From an uncultured Tissierellia bacterium (GTDB lineage Bacteria > Bacillota > Clostridia > Tissierellales > Peptoniphilaceae): a stretch of DNA of 64,000 bases. Shown piece after piece: positions 43,492-52,900 of this stretch. Position 1 is the first letter of the stretch. Each line of letters starts with the position of its first letter. The stretch covers positions 62,001 to 126,000 of the forward strand of contig CAMYAK010000002.1 of assembly GCA_947253765.1 (NCBI GenBank). Direction: 5' to 3'. Below the pieces are notes generated by a model. It was not told the origin of the DNA. It did no database searches and worked only from the letters and a program-made list of their open reading frames with translations. Made by a program: the position numbers and the translations under genes.

Positions 43492-44052
43492 ATGAGGATT
43501 ATTTCGGGAGAAAGAAAGGGCAGGCGCCTGCTTGGCCCGGACAAAAAGTCAAAGACCAGACCGACTAAGGACCAGGTGAAAGAAGCGGTTTTTGATATTT
43601 TGGGCCCCATAAAAAAAGACTCATATGCATTGGATCTTTTCGCGGGGACAGGGCAAATAGGTATTGAGTTTCTTTCCAGGGGATGCGGTTTTGCGTATTT
43701 TTGTGAACAATCCCCGTATATGGTCAACTGTATTATTGAAAATCTTAATAAAGCAAAATATACTGATAAGGCATTGGTTTTAAAAGGGGATTTCAGGAGA
43801 AGGCTCAACCACATTGATAAAAAAGCGGATTATATTTATTTGGACCCGCCATACTATCAAGACATGGTAAAAGAAGCCATGGAAAAGCTCATAACTAAAA
43901 ATGTTATGAATGAAGGGGCGACCATAGTGGTGGAGACGGCTGAAGATGAGAGCTTCGAATATCCTGATACATATAAACTTTTAACCATGAGAGAATATAA
44001 ATTTAATAAAATATATATTTTCAAATTCAACTGTAAGGAGAAAGAAGAATAA
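43492..44052 (+). CDS. rsmD: 16S rRNA (guanine-966-N2)-methyltransferase RsmD
   Basis: SAM-dependent methylation of G966. Begins MRIISGERKGRRL as is typical, then RPTKDQVKEAVFDIL, the SAM loop DLFAGTGQIGIEFLSRG and the catalytic YLDPPYYQ. 186 residues. It overlaps coaD by one base (TAATG), the same gene pair as in most Firmicutes. Confidence 0.95.
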   Translation: MRIISGERKGRRLLGPDKKSKTRPTKDQVKEAVFDILGPIKKDSYALDLFAGTGQIGIEFLSRGCGFAYFCEQSPYMVNCIIENLNKAKYTDKALVLKGDFRRRLNHIDKKADYIYLDPPYYQDMVKEAMEKLITKNVMNEGATIVVETAEDESFEYPDTYKLLTMREYKFNKIYIFKFNCKEKEE

Positions 44053-44531
44053 TGAAGGTTATATTTCCGGGTTCATTCGATCCTGTAACCCTGGGACATC
44101 TCAATGTAATACATAGGGCTTCAAAGCTTTTTGATGAGGTAATCGTTGCAATCCTTAGGAACTCTCAAAAGAAAAATCTTTTTTCGGACGATGAAAAAAT
44201 TGAAATGCTTGAAGAACTGTTGTATGATGTTGATAATGTAAGGGTAGAGTTATTTTCGGGCCTTTTGGCGGATTATTTCAAGCTTAAGGGGGCCGATGCC
44301 GTTGTGAGGGGCCTGCGTTCTCCTTCAGATTATGAGTATGAGCGCCAGTTGGCCGCACTTAACCATTCGCTCGACCCGAACCTGGAGACGATATTTTTGG
44401 TGACCGATATTCGCTACTCATATGTTTCAGCCAGTTATGCACGCGAAGTTGCAGCTTATGGAGGCGATGTTTCAGGACTGGTACCGAAATCCGTTGAAGA
44501 AAGACTACATAAAAAATTTCAAAATAATTAG
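44052..44531 (+). CDS. coaD: Phosphopantetheine adenylyltransferase
   Basis: Penultimate step of coenzyme A synthesis. The nucleotidyltransferase motif is PGSFDPVTLGHLNVI (TxGH), followed by VVRGLRSPSDYEYERQLA and a C-terminal YSYVSASYAREVA, a variant of the ISSSxVRE motif. 159 residues, normal length. Together with coaBC (27732), this window covers three catalytic steps of the pathway. Confidence 0.96.
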   Translation: MKVIFPGSFDPVTLGHLNVIHRASKLFDEVIVAILRNSQKKNLFSDDEKIEMLEELLYDVDNVRVELFSGLLADYFKLKGADAVVRGLRSPSDYEYERQLAALNHSLDPNLETIFLVTDIRYSYVSASYAREVAAYGGDVSGLVPKSVEERLHKKFQNN

Positions 44532-44557
44532 CTTGGCCTAAAGCAAGAGGGGGAAAA

Positions 44558-45028
44558 ATGGATATTTTACAATTAATGGAAGAGCTGGAAGATGTAATGG
44601 ACGATGCAGCATCGATTCCGTTTTCAAAAAAGGTTTCTGTGGATCCTGATGAGGTTTATGAAATAGTTAAACAAATTCGTGAGTCCTTGCCGGAAGAAAT
44701 ACGCCAGGCCAAATGGGTAAATGATGAAAAAGACAGGATTTTGCAGGAAGCAAATGATCAGGCCGCTCAGATTGCAGAACAGTCCAAACAGGCTTCAGAT
44801 GACCTGGATGCCCGCGCTCAAGAGCGTTTCAATGAGCTTGTTTCAGAGAGCAGGGTAACAAAGGCTGCCAATGAAAGAGCTGAGATGATTTTAGCCAAGG
44901 CTGAAGACCAGGCCCGCCAAATAAGAGAAGGCGTCTTTGCTTATGTTGATGAGATCCTTTCAAATACCCAGCAGAACCTCAATGCTGTTGTGGATGAACT
45001 CGAGCACAATCGTCAAGAACTCCACTAA
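44558..45028 (+). CDS. Coiled-coil protein of unknown function linked to coaD
   Basis: 156 residues without signal peptide or membrane segment. Residues about 1-50 are acidic (LMEELEDVMDDAASIPFSKKVSVDPDEV) and about 55-150 are rich in Ala, Glu, Gln and Arg in a heptad-like pattern, predicting long helical coiled coil. Such genes, often named ATPase subunit H-like or DivIVA-like, are common downstream of coaD in Clostridia and Tissierellia. The N-terminal part resembles membrane-associated or scaffolding coiled coils, but no motif decides function. It starts 26 nt after coaD with GAGGGGGAAAA and is followed by a strong terminator, so it ends the recG-rsmD-coaD operon. Confidence 0.8.
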   Translation: MDILQLMEELEDVMDDAASIPFSKKVSVDPDEVYEIVKQIRESLPEEIRQAKWVNDEKDRILQEANDQAAQIAEQSKQASDDLDARAQERFNELVSESRVTKAANERAEMILAKAEDQARQIREGVFAYVDEILSNTQQNLNAVVDELEHNRQELH

Positions 45029-45046
45029 TATAATTTGTATAATTTT

Positions 45047-45078
45047 AAAGGGATAGACGATATCTATCCCTTTTTTTT
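45047..45078 (+). terminator. Rho-independent terminator after the coiled-coil gene
   Basis: An 11-bp stem, AAAGGGATAGA against TCTATCCCTTT, around a CGATA loop, followed by eight T residues (45071-45078, the first three within the stem). Confidence 0.92.
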
Positions 45079-45126
45079 ATTTCACAGGTTTTAAGTCGGA
45101 CCAAAGAACTATTATCGGGAGTGAAT

Positions 45127-46656
45127 ATGAGCCTTTATTTGAATAATTTTAAAAAACTCTTGAATATTGAAACAGATAATGCAAACAACCCTGTCGTCAA
45201 GTCCATATCATACGATTCAAGGCAGGTTGAACCGGGATGCCTTTTTATTTGCAAGGGCAATGCATTCAAAAAATCCTACCTTGAGTCGGCTATTGAAAAA
45301 GGTGCTATTGCCTACGTCTCAGAGCTTGACTATGGTTTGGGGATAGAGTGCCTTAAAGTAAATAATATACGAAATTGTTTGGCTAAGATTGCCGGCCTGT
45401 TTTACTCAAAGCCCCAAGATAAGTTGAAGATTATAGCCATAACAGGGACCAAGGGAAAAACAAGTACGGTAACATATATACACCAAATTTTAAGTCTATA
45501 TAACAAGAAAATGGGGATTAAGCCTCCGGCTTTGCTGTCATCATCCGTAAATTTTGACGGAAAAGAAAGGGCCAAGGCTCAGCTGACTACACCCGAGCCT
45601 ATTGAGCTGTTTTCCTTTATGAGAAGGGCTGTGGATAACGGCGTTAAAACATTGGTTATGGAAGTGTCGTCACAGGCGCTTAAATACGGGCGGTGTGACG
45701 GTATAAGGTTTGAAATGGCGGGCTTTCTCAACATTTCTCCTGACCATATTTCAAGTATAGAGCACAAGGACTTTGAAGATTATTTTTCATCAAAGCTGAA
45801 AATTTTCAAAAAAACCGATTGGTCCTTCGTTAACTTGTCCTCAGACAAGATTGACAGGATACTGTCGGAGGCTGAAAAATGCAATAAAATAAGCAAATTA
45901 AGGGTTTTTAAGAAAAATGTAAGATCCAATAATGCGGATTACGCAGCAAGCAATTTACAAGATGATAGACAGGGCTTTTGTATGGACCTGTTTACAAGGA
46001 AAGATGGACATCTTGAGGAACTTAAAAAGTCCATATATGTAAATTCTTTCGGATTCTATAATGCGGAAAATGCCCTTATGGCAATAGCCATGACAATGTC
46101 GATAGGGGTCGGTCTGTCCTGCATAGAGGAGGCTTTGGCTGATGTTGACATAGAAGGAAGGTCAAAATATTTTTCCACAAGTGACGGAGGCATAAAGATC
46201 TTAGTTGACTATGCCCACAACGGCCTGAGTTTTTCAAGCATAATTAAAGAGGCCGCCAGAAGGTTCCCGGATAGGCGGCTGGTTGCAGTTTTTGGAGCTA
46301 CCGGAGATAAGGGCCGAAACAGAAGGTTTGACCTGGGACATATTGCCGGGGAAATGGTGGATTTCTCATATATATGCGAAGATGATCCCGGATCTGAAGA
46401 CCCAATGGAGATAAGCAAAAGCATAGGATCGGCCATAGAGGACAAGGGAGGCCAATACCGCATAATTATAAATAGGCAGGAGGCCTTTGAGGCCGCCATG
46501 GATCAAGCCAAAGAGTTGTGGAATAAAGGGCAAAAAAGCCTGGTCATGCTTTTGGGCAAGGGGGATTCAGACTTCCAGATAGAAAAGGATGGCAAGATCC
46601 CTGAAATATCGGATTTTGACAAGGCTTCTCATTGGATAGATGAATTTGGGAAATAG
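45127..46656 (+). CDS. murE: UDP-N-acetylmuramyl tripeptide synthetase MurE (probably not DAP-specific)
   Basis: Adds the third amino acid of the peptidoglycan stem peptide. Motifs: SYDSRQVEPGCLF, P-loop ITGTKGKTSTVTYI, TTPEP, MEVSSQALKYGR, NISPDHI, and AHNGLSF / FGATGDKGRNRR in the C-terminal domain. The site that binds the incoming amino acid (DNPR in DAP-adding enzymes) reads DDPG near residues 419-422, so the arginine that contacts the DAP carboxylate is missing; L-lysine or L-ornithine is more likely. ATG 45127 is preferred over GTG 45121 because GGGAG lies at 45116-45120. 509 residues. Its 3' end overlaps convergent tmcAL by 28 nt. Confidence 0.93.
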   Translation: MSLYLNNFKKLLNIETDNANNPVVKSISYDSRQVEPGCLFICKGNAFKKSYLESAIEKGAIAYVSELDYGLGIECLKVNNIRNCLAKIAGLFYSKPQDKLKIIAITGTKGKTSTVTYIHQILSLYNKKMGIKPPALLSSSVNFDGKERAKAQLTTPEPIELFSFMRRAVDNGVKTLVMEVSSQALKYGRCDGIRFEMAGFLNISPDHISSIEHKDFEDYFSSKLKIFKKTDWSFVNLSSDKIDRILSEAEKCNKISKLRVFKKNVRSNNADYAASNLQDDRQGFCMDLFTRKDGHLEELKKSIYVNSFGFYNAENALMAIAMTMSIGVGLSCIEEALADVDIEGRSKYFSTSDGGIKILVDYAHNGLSFSSIIKEAARRFPDRRLVAVFGATGDKGRNRRFDLGHIAGEMVDFSYICEDDPGSEDPMEISKSIGSAIEDKGGQYRIIINRQEAFEAAMDQAKELWNKGQKSLVMLLGKGDSDFQIEKDGKIPEISDFDKASHWIDEFGK

Positions 46657-47777
46657 TATTTTTGAAGCTTATCTAACCCGGGGTCCAGACCGTTGATATA
46701 GTAATAAAGGTCATGGGCCCTTTTTTCTATTTCAAGAAGGTCCAATGATTCAGGATTAAGGTCATCAGAAGCTTTTTTCTGTATGATAGGGCATTTAACG
46801 GCATTAAGGATTTCCCTGCCTTTTTCATTAAATGCCAGGGGGCGGATATAAGAAATTTCAGGAAGTATGTTCTTCTTTATGCCCAGCAGGGCCGATAAAA
46901 TCATCCTGCGGTAGCGGGACTTGGTCTGCCTCTTATTTGCTGCTAAAGAAAGAGCTTCCTCAAGGGAATTGGTATTTTCCATGCAAGAATATAGCCTATC
47001 TTCCATTCCTTTTTCATGGTGGGCTGCTTGGGTCCAATCAATCGGGTCTAAGAATTTTCTTAATTTTAGATAGTCATAAAAAGGGTCCAGGCTATCGGAA
47101 AAAGGACCGGATTTAATTAGGCTATAAGCGGGAAGATCTGCAGGGTTGAGCTTTTTATGGGCCATGGCCCTGCGAATGGCACTTGCTGAGGTTGAGCTGG
47201 ACTTGGGGTCGGCTTCACCTTCAAAAGACTCTCTTTTCAGTGCAAATACATCATAATTTAGCGAAAGCCCTTCGATGGCAAGAAGGTAGTTATAGGCCAT
47301 TATCTGGTTGCCCATCAAGTCGGTATCTAAAGCCCTTTCATGGGCCTGCCTGTAGGACAGACCTGATTTCATATAATCGGAAATTTTTGACTGGACATTT
47401 TTACTTTTATACTTTTCCAATATAGCATCAGGATCATTTAAAAAGAAGGAGTCTTCGGCTGAAAAAGCCAGGCTGTCCACCTTATCAATCATAGACAAAC
47501 ACTTTACTCCGCCATAAGCAAAGCCTGAAGCTGACTGAAGAACATAGGCCTGTGGAATTTCAACAATAAGGTCAAAGCCCAAGGAAACAGCCATTTTTGC
47601 CCGGGTCCATGGGTCGAGAACAGAAGGACGTCCCCTCTGGACAAAGCAGGATGACATGGCTCCAACAAGGCGGACATCTTCGTATTCGCGGCTAAAGTGC
47701 TTTTTAGTTTCTTCTATAAGCCTGATATGGCCGGCATGGATGGGGTTAAGTTCACAAACAATTCCTACAGCTTTCAT
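46629..47777 (-). CDS. tmcAL: tRNA(Met) cytidine acetate ligase (YlbM)
   Basis: In Bacillus, TmcAL uses acetate and ATP to make N4-acetylcytidine at the wobble base of elongator tRNA-Met. The nucleotidyltransferase motif is GIVCELNPIHAGHIRLI (HxGH) at residues 5-20; MSSCFVQRGRPSVLDPWTRAKMA and GFDLIVEIP follow, as in YlbM. 382 residues. Read on the minus strand with AAAGGAG before the ATG. Convergent overlap with murE at the 3' ends; upstream on the other side lies the rpmF promoter region. Confidence 0.92.
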   Translation of the reverse strand: MKAVGIVCELNPIHAGHIRLIEETKKHFSREYEDVRLVGAMSSCFVQRGRPSVLDPWTRAKMAVSLGFDLIVEIPQAYVLQSASGFAYGGVKCLSMIDKVDSLAFSAEDSFFLNDPDAILEKYKSKNVQSKISDYMKSGLSYRQAHERALDTDLMGNQIMAYNYLLAIEGLSLNYDVFALKRESFEGEADPKSSSTSASAIRRAMAHKKLNPADLPAYSLIKSGPFSDSLDPFYDYLKLRKFLDPIDWTQAAHHEKGMEDRLYSCMENTNSLEEALSLAANKRQTKSRYRRMILSALLGIKKNILPEISYIRPLAFNEKGREILNAVKCPIIQKKASDDLNPESLDLLEIEKRAHDLYYYINGLDPGLDKLQKYYFPNSSIQ

Positions 47778-47787
47778 AAATACTCCT

Positions 47788-47804
47788 TTATAATATGATT
47801 ATAA
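47788..47804. promoter_or_regulatory. Perfect inverted repeat over the tmcAL -10 region
   Basis: TTATAAT-N3-ATTATAA, a 7-3-7 perfect inverted repeat. Read on the minus strand it contains TATAAT that could be the tmcAL -10 box (about 20 nt before the ATG). The -35 region is poor. It resembles a Fur/PerR-type half-site pair but with a 3-nt instead of 1-nt centre. Confidence 0.35.
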
Positions 47805-47860
47805 GCGAGATTTGAGATAAAATAAAAAAATGAGATAAGCTATTATGAAAGGCCACAAAC

Positions 47861-47889
47861 TTGACAGACAGGCCATAGAAAGTTATAAT
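47861..47889 (+). promoter_or_regulatory. rpmF: Perfect-consensus sigma-A promoter of rpmF
   Basis: TTGACA (47861-47866), exactly 17 nt, then TATAAT (47884-47889): both hexamers and the spacing match the consensus fully. Transcription would start near 47896, about 42 nt before the rpmF ATG. Confidence 0.88.
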
Positions 47890-47937
47890 CTTGATGTTAT
47901 TCAAAAATAAAGATATTCGAAGGAGGAGGTGTTCATC

Positions 47938-48120
47938 ATGGCAGTGCCAAAACGCAAAACTTCGAAAACAAGAAGAGACAAGAGAAGAGCTTCGTCCTAT
48001 CGCTTAAAAACATATGCTACATCGGCTTGCCCCAACTGTGGAGAACCGAAACTGCCGCATCATGTTTGCCCTAATTGCGGTTTTTATGATGGAAAAGAAG
48101 TGATCGAAGTTGGCGAGTAA
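47938..48120 (+). CDS. rpmF: Ribosomal protein L32
   Basis: 60-residue large-subunit protein. Starts MAVPKRKTSKTRRDKRR and carries the zinc-type CPNCGEPKLPHHVCPNCG cluster. ATG 47938 is the natural start (MAVPKRK), with AAGGAGGAGGTG upstream. It has a perfect promoter and its own terminator. The DUF177 (yceD/ylbN) gene that usually precedes rpmF is absent here. Confidence 0.97.
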   Translation: MAVPKRKTSKTRRDKRRASSYRLKTYATSACPNCGEPKLPHHVCPNCGFYDGKEVIEVGE

Positions 48121-48132
48121 TCGCCAGGCAAG

Positions 48133-48165
48133 AGTGCAGAGTCCTTTGGGGCCTGCACTTTTTTT
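48133..48165 (+). terminator. Rho-independent terminator after rpmF
   Basis: Outer stem AGTGCAG against CTGCACT, with further pairing of GTCC and GGGC around a TTTG loop, then a run of seven T residues (48159-48165). It would limit L32 transcription into plsX. Confidence 0.82.
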
Positions 48166-48223
48166 GAATTAGTCATCCGGGCCGGTATGAAATTTAAGCC
48201 TTTTATGTATGATTGAGGAAAAT

Positions 48224-49246
48224 ATGACAAAAATAGTTATAGATGCTCTTGGAGCAGACCTTGGCTGCCAAATGGTTGCTAAAGCACTGGATTTAGCCAT
48301 GAGGGAAGATGATTCTTTCCAAGCGGTCCTTGTCGGGCCTGAAAAACTCATGACCCCATATTTACAAGACCACAAAGATAGAATTGAATTCATAGATACA
48401 GAAGACCAAATTGACAACAACGAATCTCCGGTTAGCGCCATAAGGACTAAGAAGAATTCCTCTATGGTATTAGCCTTCAATAGATTAAATGAGGATGATT
48501 GCCAAGCCCTTCTTTCAGCGGGGTCTACCGGTGGCCTTTTAGCCGGAGCCAGCCTTATAACTAAAAGAATAAGGGGGATAAAAAGATGCTGTTTGGCCGG
48601 TATCCTTCCTCAATTGGATGGCGGGTCACTGATTGTGGCGGATTGCGGAGCAAATATGGACACAAGTCCGGTTATGATTTTCCAATTTGCCCTCTTGGCC
48701 TCAGTATACGCCTCAGAAGTATTAAAAGAAGATAAACCAAAGATAGGCCTGCTCTCAGTAGGAGCAGAAGACCATAAAGGGGATAAGAGAACCTTGGAAG
48801 CCCACAAGCTTTTAAGGAACTCAAGCCTGAACTTTGTCGGGAATGTTGAAGCAAGGGATATACTGAGCTCACATTGCCAAGTCCTGGTGACCGACGGCTT
48901 TTCAGGAAATATAGCGATAAAGACCTTGGAAGGGACTGCAAAGGCCCTAATGACTCTGCTGAAAACCACCATGTACCAAAGCCTTAAAGGAAAAATTGCA
49001 GGACTCCTTATTAAAGGTCCACTAAAGGAAGCCCTGGCTCCAATGGATTATCGAAACCATGGAGGAGCCCCGTTGATGGGCGCCAGGAAGGCCGTATATA
49101 AGGCCCACGGTAATTCAGAGGAGAAGACATTTGCCATGGCAATTAAGGAATGCTTGGCATATGCAAGATCCGGAATGGAAGATAAGGTTAAGAAGGTTAT
49201 TTCTGAAATAGGTAATATTGATGACGAAAATTATGAACAAGGATGA
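48224..49246 (+). CDS. plsX: Phosphate acyltransferase PlsX
   Basis: Converts acyl-ACP and phosphate to acyl-phosphate, or the reverse, for phospholipid synthesis with PlsY. Motifs KIVIDALGADLG, SAGSTGGLLAGA, VADCGANMDTSP, LLSVGAEDHKGD, FVGNVEARDIL and VTDGFSGNIAIKTLEG fit the family. ATG 48224, after TGAGGAAAAT, is preferred over ATG 48209; 340 residues. Unlike in most Firmicutes, no fapR precedes it and no fabD, fabG or acpP follows: rnc overlaps its 3' end directly. With FakA it could use exogenous fatty acids. Confidence 0.93.
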   Translation: MTKIVIDALGADLGCQMVAKALDLAMREDDSFQAVLVGPEKLMTPYLQDHKDRIEFIDTEDQIDNNESPVSAIRTKKNSSMVLAFNRLNEDDCQALLSAGSTGGLLAGASLITKRIRGIKRCCLAGILPQLDGGSLIVADCGANMDTSPVMIFQFALLASVYASEVLKEDKPKIGLLSVGAEDHKGDKRTLEAHKLLRNSSLNFVGNVEARDILSSHCQVLVTDGFSGNIAIKTLEGTAKALMTLLKTTMYQSLKGKIAGLLIKGPLKEALAPMDYRNHGGAPLMGARKAVYKAHGNSEEKTFAMAIKECLAYARSGMEDKVKKVISEIGNIDDENYEQG

Positions 49247-49949
49247 TCTCAAGACAAAGCTGGAAAAATTCCAAGACCGGAGGGGCTATTTTTTTAAGAA
49301 TATTTCACTCCTGGAAAGAGCCCTTGTCCACAGGTCATATATTAACGAAACAAGCAAGAACCGCCTTATGTCCAATGAGAGACTGGAATTTTTGGGGGAT
49401 GCGGTATGCGAACTCATTGTTTCAGACATACTTTTTAAGAAATTTCCTCAAATGGGTGAAGGCGTTTTAACGGACAAAAGGATTAAGGCGGTATGCCAAC
49501 CTTCTTTTGCATACTTGGCCACGGAATGGGGCCTTGATGAGCTTTTAATACTGGGAAAAGGCGAGGAAATGCAGGGCGGAAGGAAAAAGGACTCAATTCT
49601 TTCAGACTGCTTTGAGGCTGTTTGCGGTGCCATATATTTAGACGGGGGCTATGATTACCTTTATTCGGAGTTTGACAAGTGCTTGCCGGATCTTTTTGAA
49701 AAGGAAGCCAAGGCGGACAGCCTATATGAAAACTATAAGTCCAAGCTTCAGGAGCTGGCCTTCAGCAGAAGATTGGCCCCGGTATACACATTGATAGGAG
49801 AATCGGGACCTGACCATAAAAAAACCTTTAAAGTCAGACTTGATATCTCAGGAAAACCTGTTTCTGAGGGTATTGGAGGCTCGAAAAAAGAAGCTGAGCA
49901 GGATGCGGCTAAAAAGGCCTTAAAGGCCTTATCTGATAATAATTATTGA
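49221..49949 (+). CDS. rnc: Ribonuclease III
   Basis: Double-strand-specific RNase for rRNA precursors and structured mRNAs. The signature NERLEFLGDAVCELIVSD, the second catalytic region DCFEAVCGAIYLDGG and the C-terminal dsRNA-binding domain (YKSKLQELA ... GIGGSKKEAEQDAAKKAL) are intact. It overlaps plsX by 26 nt. ATG 49221 and ATG 49233 are both possible starts and neither has a strong ribosome binding site, so coupling to plsX is likely. 242 residues from the first. Confidence 0.95.
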   Translation: MTKIMNKDDLKTKLEKFQDRRGYFFKNISLLERALVHRSYINETSKNRLMSNERLEFLGDAVCELIVSDILFKKFPQMGEGVLTDKRIKAVCQPSFAYLATEWGLDELLILGKGEEMQGGRKKDSILSDCFEAVCGAIYLDGGYDYLYSEFDKCLPDLFEKEAKADSLYENYKSKLQELAFSRRLAPVYTLIGESGPDHKKTFKVRLDISGKPVSEGIGGSKKEAEQDAAKKALKALSDNNY

Positions 49950-49969
49950 TTTTAAGAATAGGGTGAACA

Positions 49970-52900
49970 ATGCTAAGACTCAAATACATAGAGATGTATG
50001 GCTTCAAGTCCTTTGCCGAAAAAACCAGGCTGAACTTTGACCGGGATTTTGTTGCCGTTGTCGGACCGAACGGGTCCGGAAAATCGAATATATCGGATGC
50101 GGTCAGGTGGGTTCTTGGCGAGATGTCTGCAAAAACATTACGTGGAGAGAAGATGGAGGACGTAATTTTTGCGGGGACATCAAAGAAAAAGGCCATGAAC
50201 ATGGCTATGGTTACCCTGGCTTTGGATAATTCAGAATCCGATATCGACCTTCCATATGAAGAAGTACATATATCAAGAAAAGTTTTCAGGTCTGGAGAAA
50301 GCCAATATTTTATAAACAAGAATAAGGTTAGACGTAAGGATGTAAGGGAACTGTTTTTTGATACCGGAATAGGCCAGGAGGGGTATTCTCTGATAGGCCA
50401 AGGCAGGATTGAAGATATATTGTCTTCTCAGAGCGAAGACAGGAGAAGGATATTTGATGAAGCTGCCGGCATAGCAAAATACAAATATAAAAAAGATGAG
50501 GCCCAAAGAAGGCTTGATAAAACCGAGGAAAACCTTGAAATATTTACAACTGACCTGAGGGGAAAAATCCAGGAAGAGAAAATCCTGAAGAAGCAGGCGG
50601 AAAATGCCAGAAAAGGTTTGGAGCTAAGCCGGGAATTGGAAGTCAATGAGCTTTCACTTCTTAAAAACGATCTGGACAAAATAGTCAGGGATGACGGTGA
50701 TTTATCCGGTGAAAAAGAGAGGCTTGAGGCTGATTTTAAGGAACAGACCGAACTTCTCAACCGGGCTAATGAACTTTTAGCCCCTTACAACTCCAAATTG
50801 AATGACATGGTGACAAGAAAAAGTCAGCTTGAAACAGATAGGGAAAAAATCAGGACCGGGATACAAAAGGCTGAGAAGGACCTGTCTGTAAAAAACGAGC
50901 AAGTCTTCTTTTATAAAAAAGACTTGGAAAGATTGGAAAAGTCATATTCAGACAGGGAAGCCGAAATTGAAAAGTTGACCATTGATAAAAAACTTGCTGA
51001 GGACAATCTGGAATCTAATAAGAAGAGTTTAAATGATTTAAAGGAAAAGCTCAATGCTTTAAGCAGGATAGAGGATAACGACCAAATCACTAATGACTTG
51101 AGCAATCTCTCAGCAGAAAAGGACAAGCTTAACGAAGCCCTTAACTTCCTGGAGTTTGAAAAAACCAGGACAATAAAGGCCGACCAAGCCCTATTGGCTC
51201 ATCAGGATGAGACAAGGAAAGAAAGGGAAATAAAGGCCCGAGAATTACAGGACTTTAAAAGCAAATTTGATTCACTGACCACAGACCAGGAAAAAATAGT
51301 AAAAGATATAGAGAAATACAACCAATCCAAGGAAGATAACAAGCTTGAAGCCCAAGCTGTCAATGACAAAATTTCAGAGATTGAATCCGGCCGAAGGGAC
51401 AAGGAGCGTAAATCTGCAGAGGTCTCATCGGAGTTGAAGTTTTTACAATCACTTCTTGAAAGTCATGAAGGCTATAACCGTCCCGTAAAGGAACTATTAA
51501 AAATTGCCGATAGGGATGGGAATATAGGCTCAAGGATGCTTGGAAGCTTGGCTGATATGATAAGGGTTAAGCCGGGATATGAAAAGGCTGTCGATGTAGC
51601 ACTTGGCGGAGCCCTGCAAAACATTGTAGTAAGAAACAAGGACGACGCTAAATTCCTGATTAATCTTATAAAATCTAAAAATATCGGCAGGATAACCTTC
51701 TTGCCTTTGGACAGCATTGAGGGATCAAGGCCGGTACAGGTAAAGGAAAAGGAAGTTATTTGTTCTGCTGTTGAGGCCCTGGAATATGATGACAAATTGA
51801 GCCCTATAGTTGACCACTTCCTTGCCAATACAGTTTTGGTTGAGGATTTGAACTCAGCTGTCAGGCTGTCGGACAAGAGCATCAGGTCGGTGAGGATTGT
51901 CAGTCTTGACGGTGACGTAATAAATTCTTGGGGATCCATGGTCGGAGGCAGTATTTCTCGAAGAAGAGAAGCCTCTTTGCTAAATAGAAAGACAAGGATA
52001 AAAGACCTTGAAAAGGATTTGACTTCAATTAATGAACAATTGATCAAATTGGAAAGCTTGCGCAAGGACGAGCTTGCAAGCCTGGCCGCATTGGTTCGTG
52101 AAAATGAGGACTATGATAAAAAGATTTCAGAAGCCAGAATAGACCTTGATCAGAATAAGGACGGTCTGGCCGAGCTTTCCGTTTCAATCAACATGGCTCA
52201 GGAACTGATCAGGAATTTGGATATTACCTTGGCTCGGAAGTCTGCCTATTCCCAGGATGAGTTTGATGAGAAGAAAAAATTGCTGGAAGATAAAATAAAG
52301 GCCAATGATAAAAAACATCTGGAATTCGTGAAAAAATTAGAGGCGGGTAAGCTTGAAGCAGGTCGCAGGGACAAGGAAAGATCAATTATTGCGGAGAGGA
52401 TTTCCTATATTGAGAGGGACCTTAACCTTGCTGAAAATACTTATAATGAGCTTTCCGAGCAGCTTGACCAGTCAAAAATCACCCAAGATCAGGAATCGAG
52501 GGAAAAAGAGGACCTGGTTAAAAAAATCGGCGAAAATGAAGAATTTATCAAGGATGCAGAAGCAAGGCTTAAAAATGGCCAAGTTGAGATCAAAAACCTT
52601 GAATTGGCAGCAGGAAAGCTTGAAAGCGATGAGGGGGCATTGAGGAAAAAGCTGGAAAAGCAGCTTAATATTAAAGAAAAGTCATCTGCCTTAAAGAGTG
52701 AGCTTGAAAACCAAATCTATAGGATAAATTTGAAAATTGAAAGAGAGCGTGAGAGAAGGGGAGAGCTTATAGATAATTATCTATCCCAGTATGATATAAG
52801 TATGGAAGAGCTTGATTTTAAACTTGAAAAGCTGGATCCTATTAAAACAACGCGGTCTAAGGTTATCGAAATAAAGCAGGAACTTTCAGCCATCGGCTTT

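Noticed and set aside
45081..45115. Promoter for murE from TTCACA and TATTAT
   Set aside because: The spacing is 23 nt and the start would fall at the start codon; no acceptable pair was found.
47845..47910. 21-codon reading frame starting MKGHKLDRQ before rpmF
   Set aside because: It overlaps both boxes of the rpmF promoter and has no ribosome binding site; it is most likely chance. It does not look like a remnant of DUF177.
51472..52065. 197-codon open frame on the minus strand inside smc
   Set aside because: It is antisense to a certain gene, has a Ser/Leu-rich composition typical of reversed coding frames and no matching ribosome binding site.
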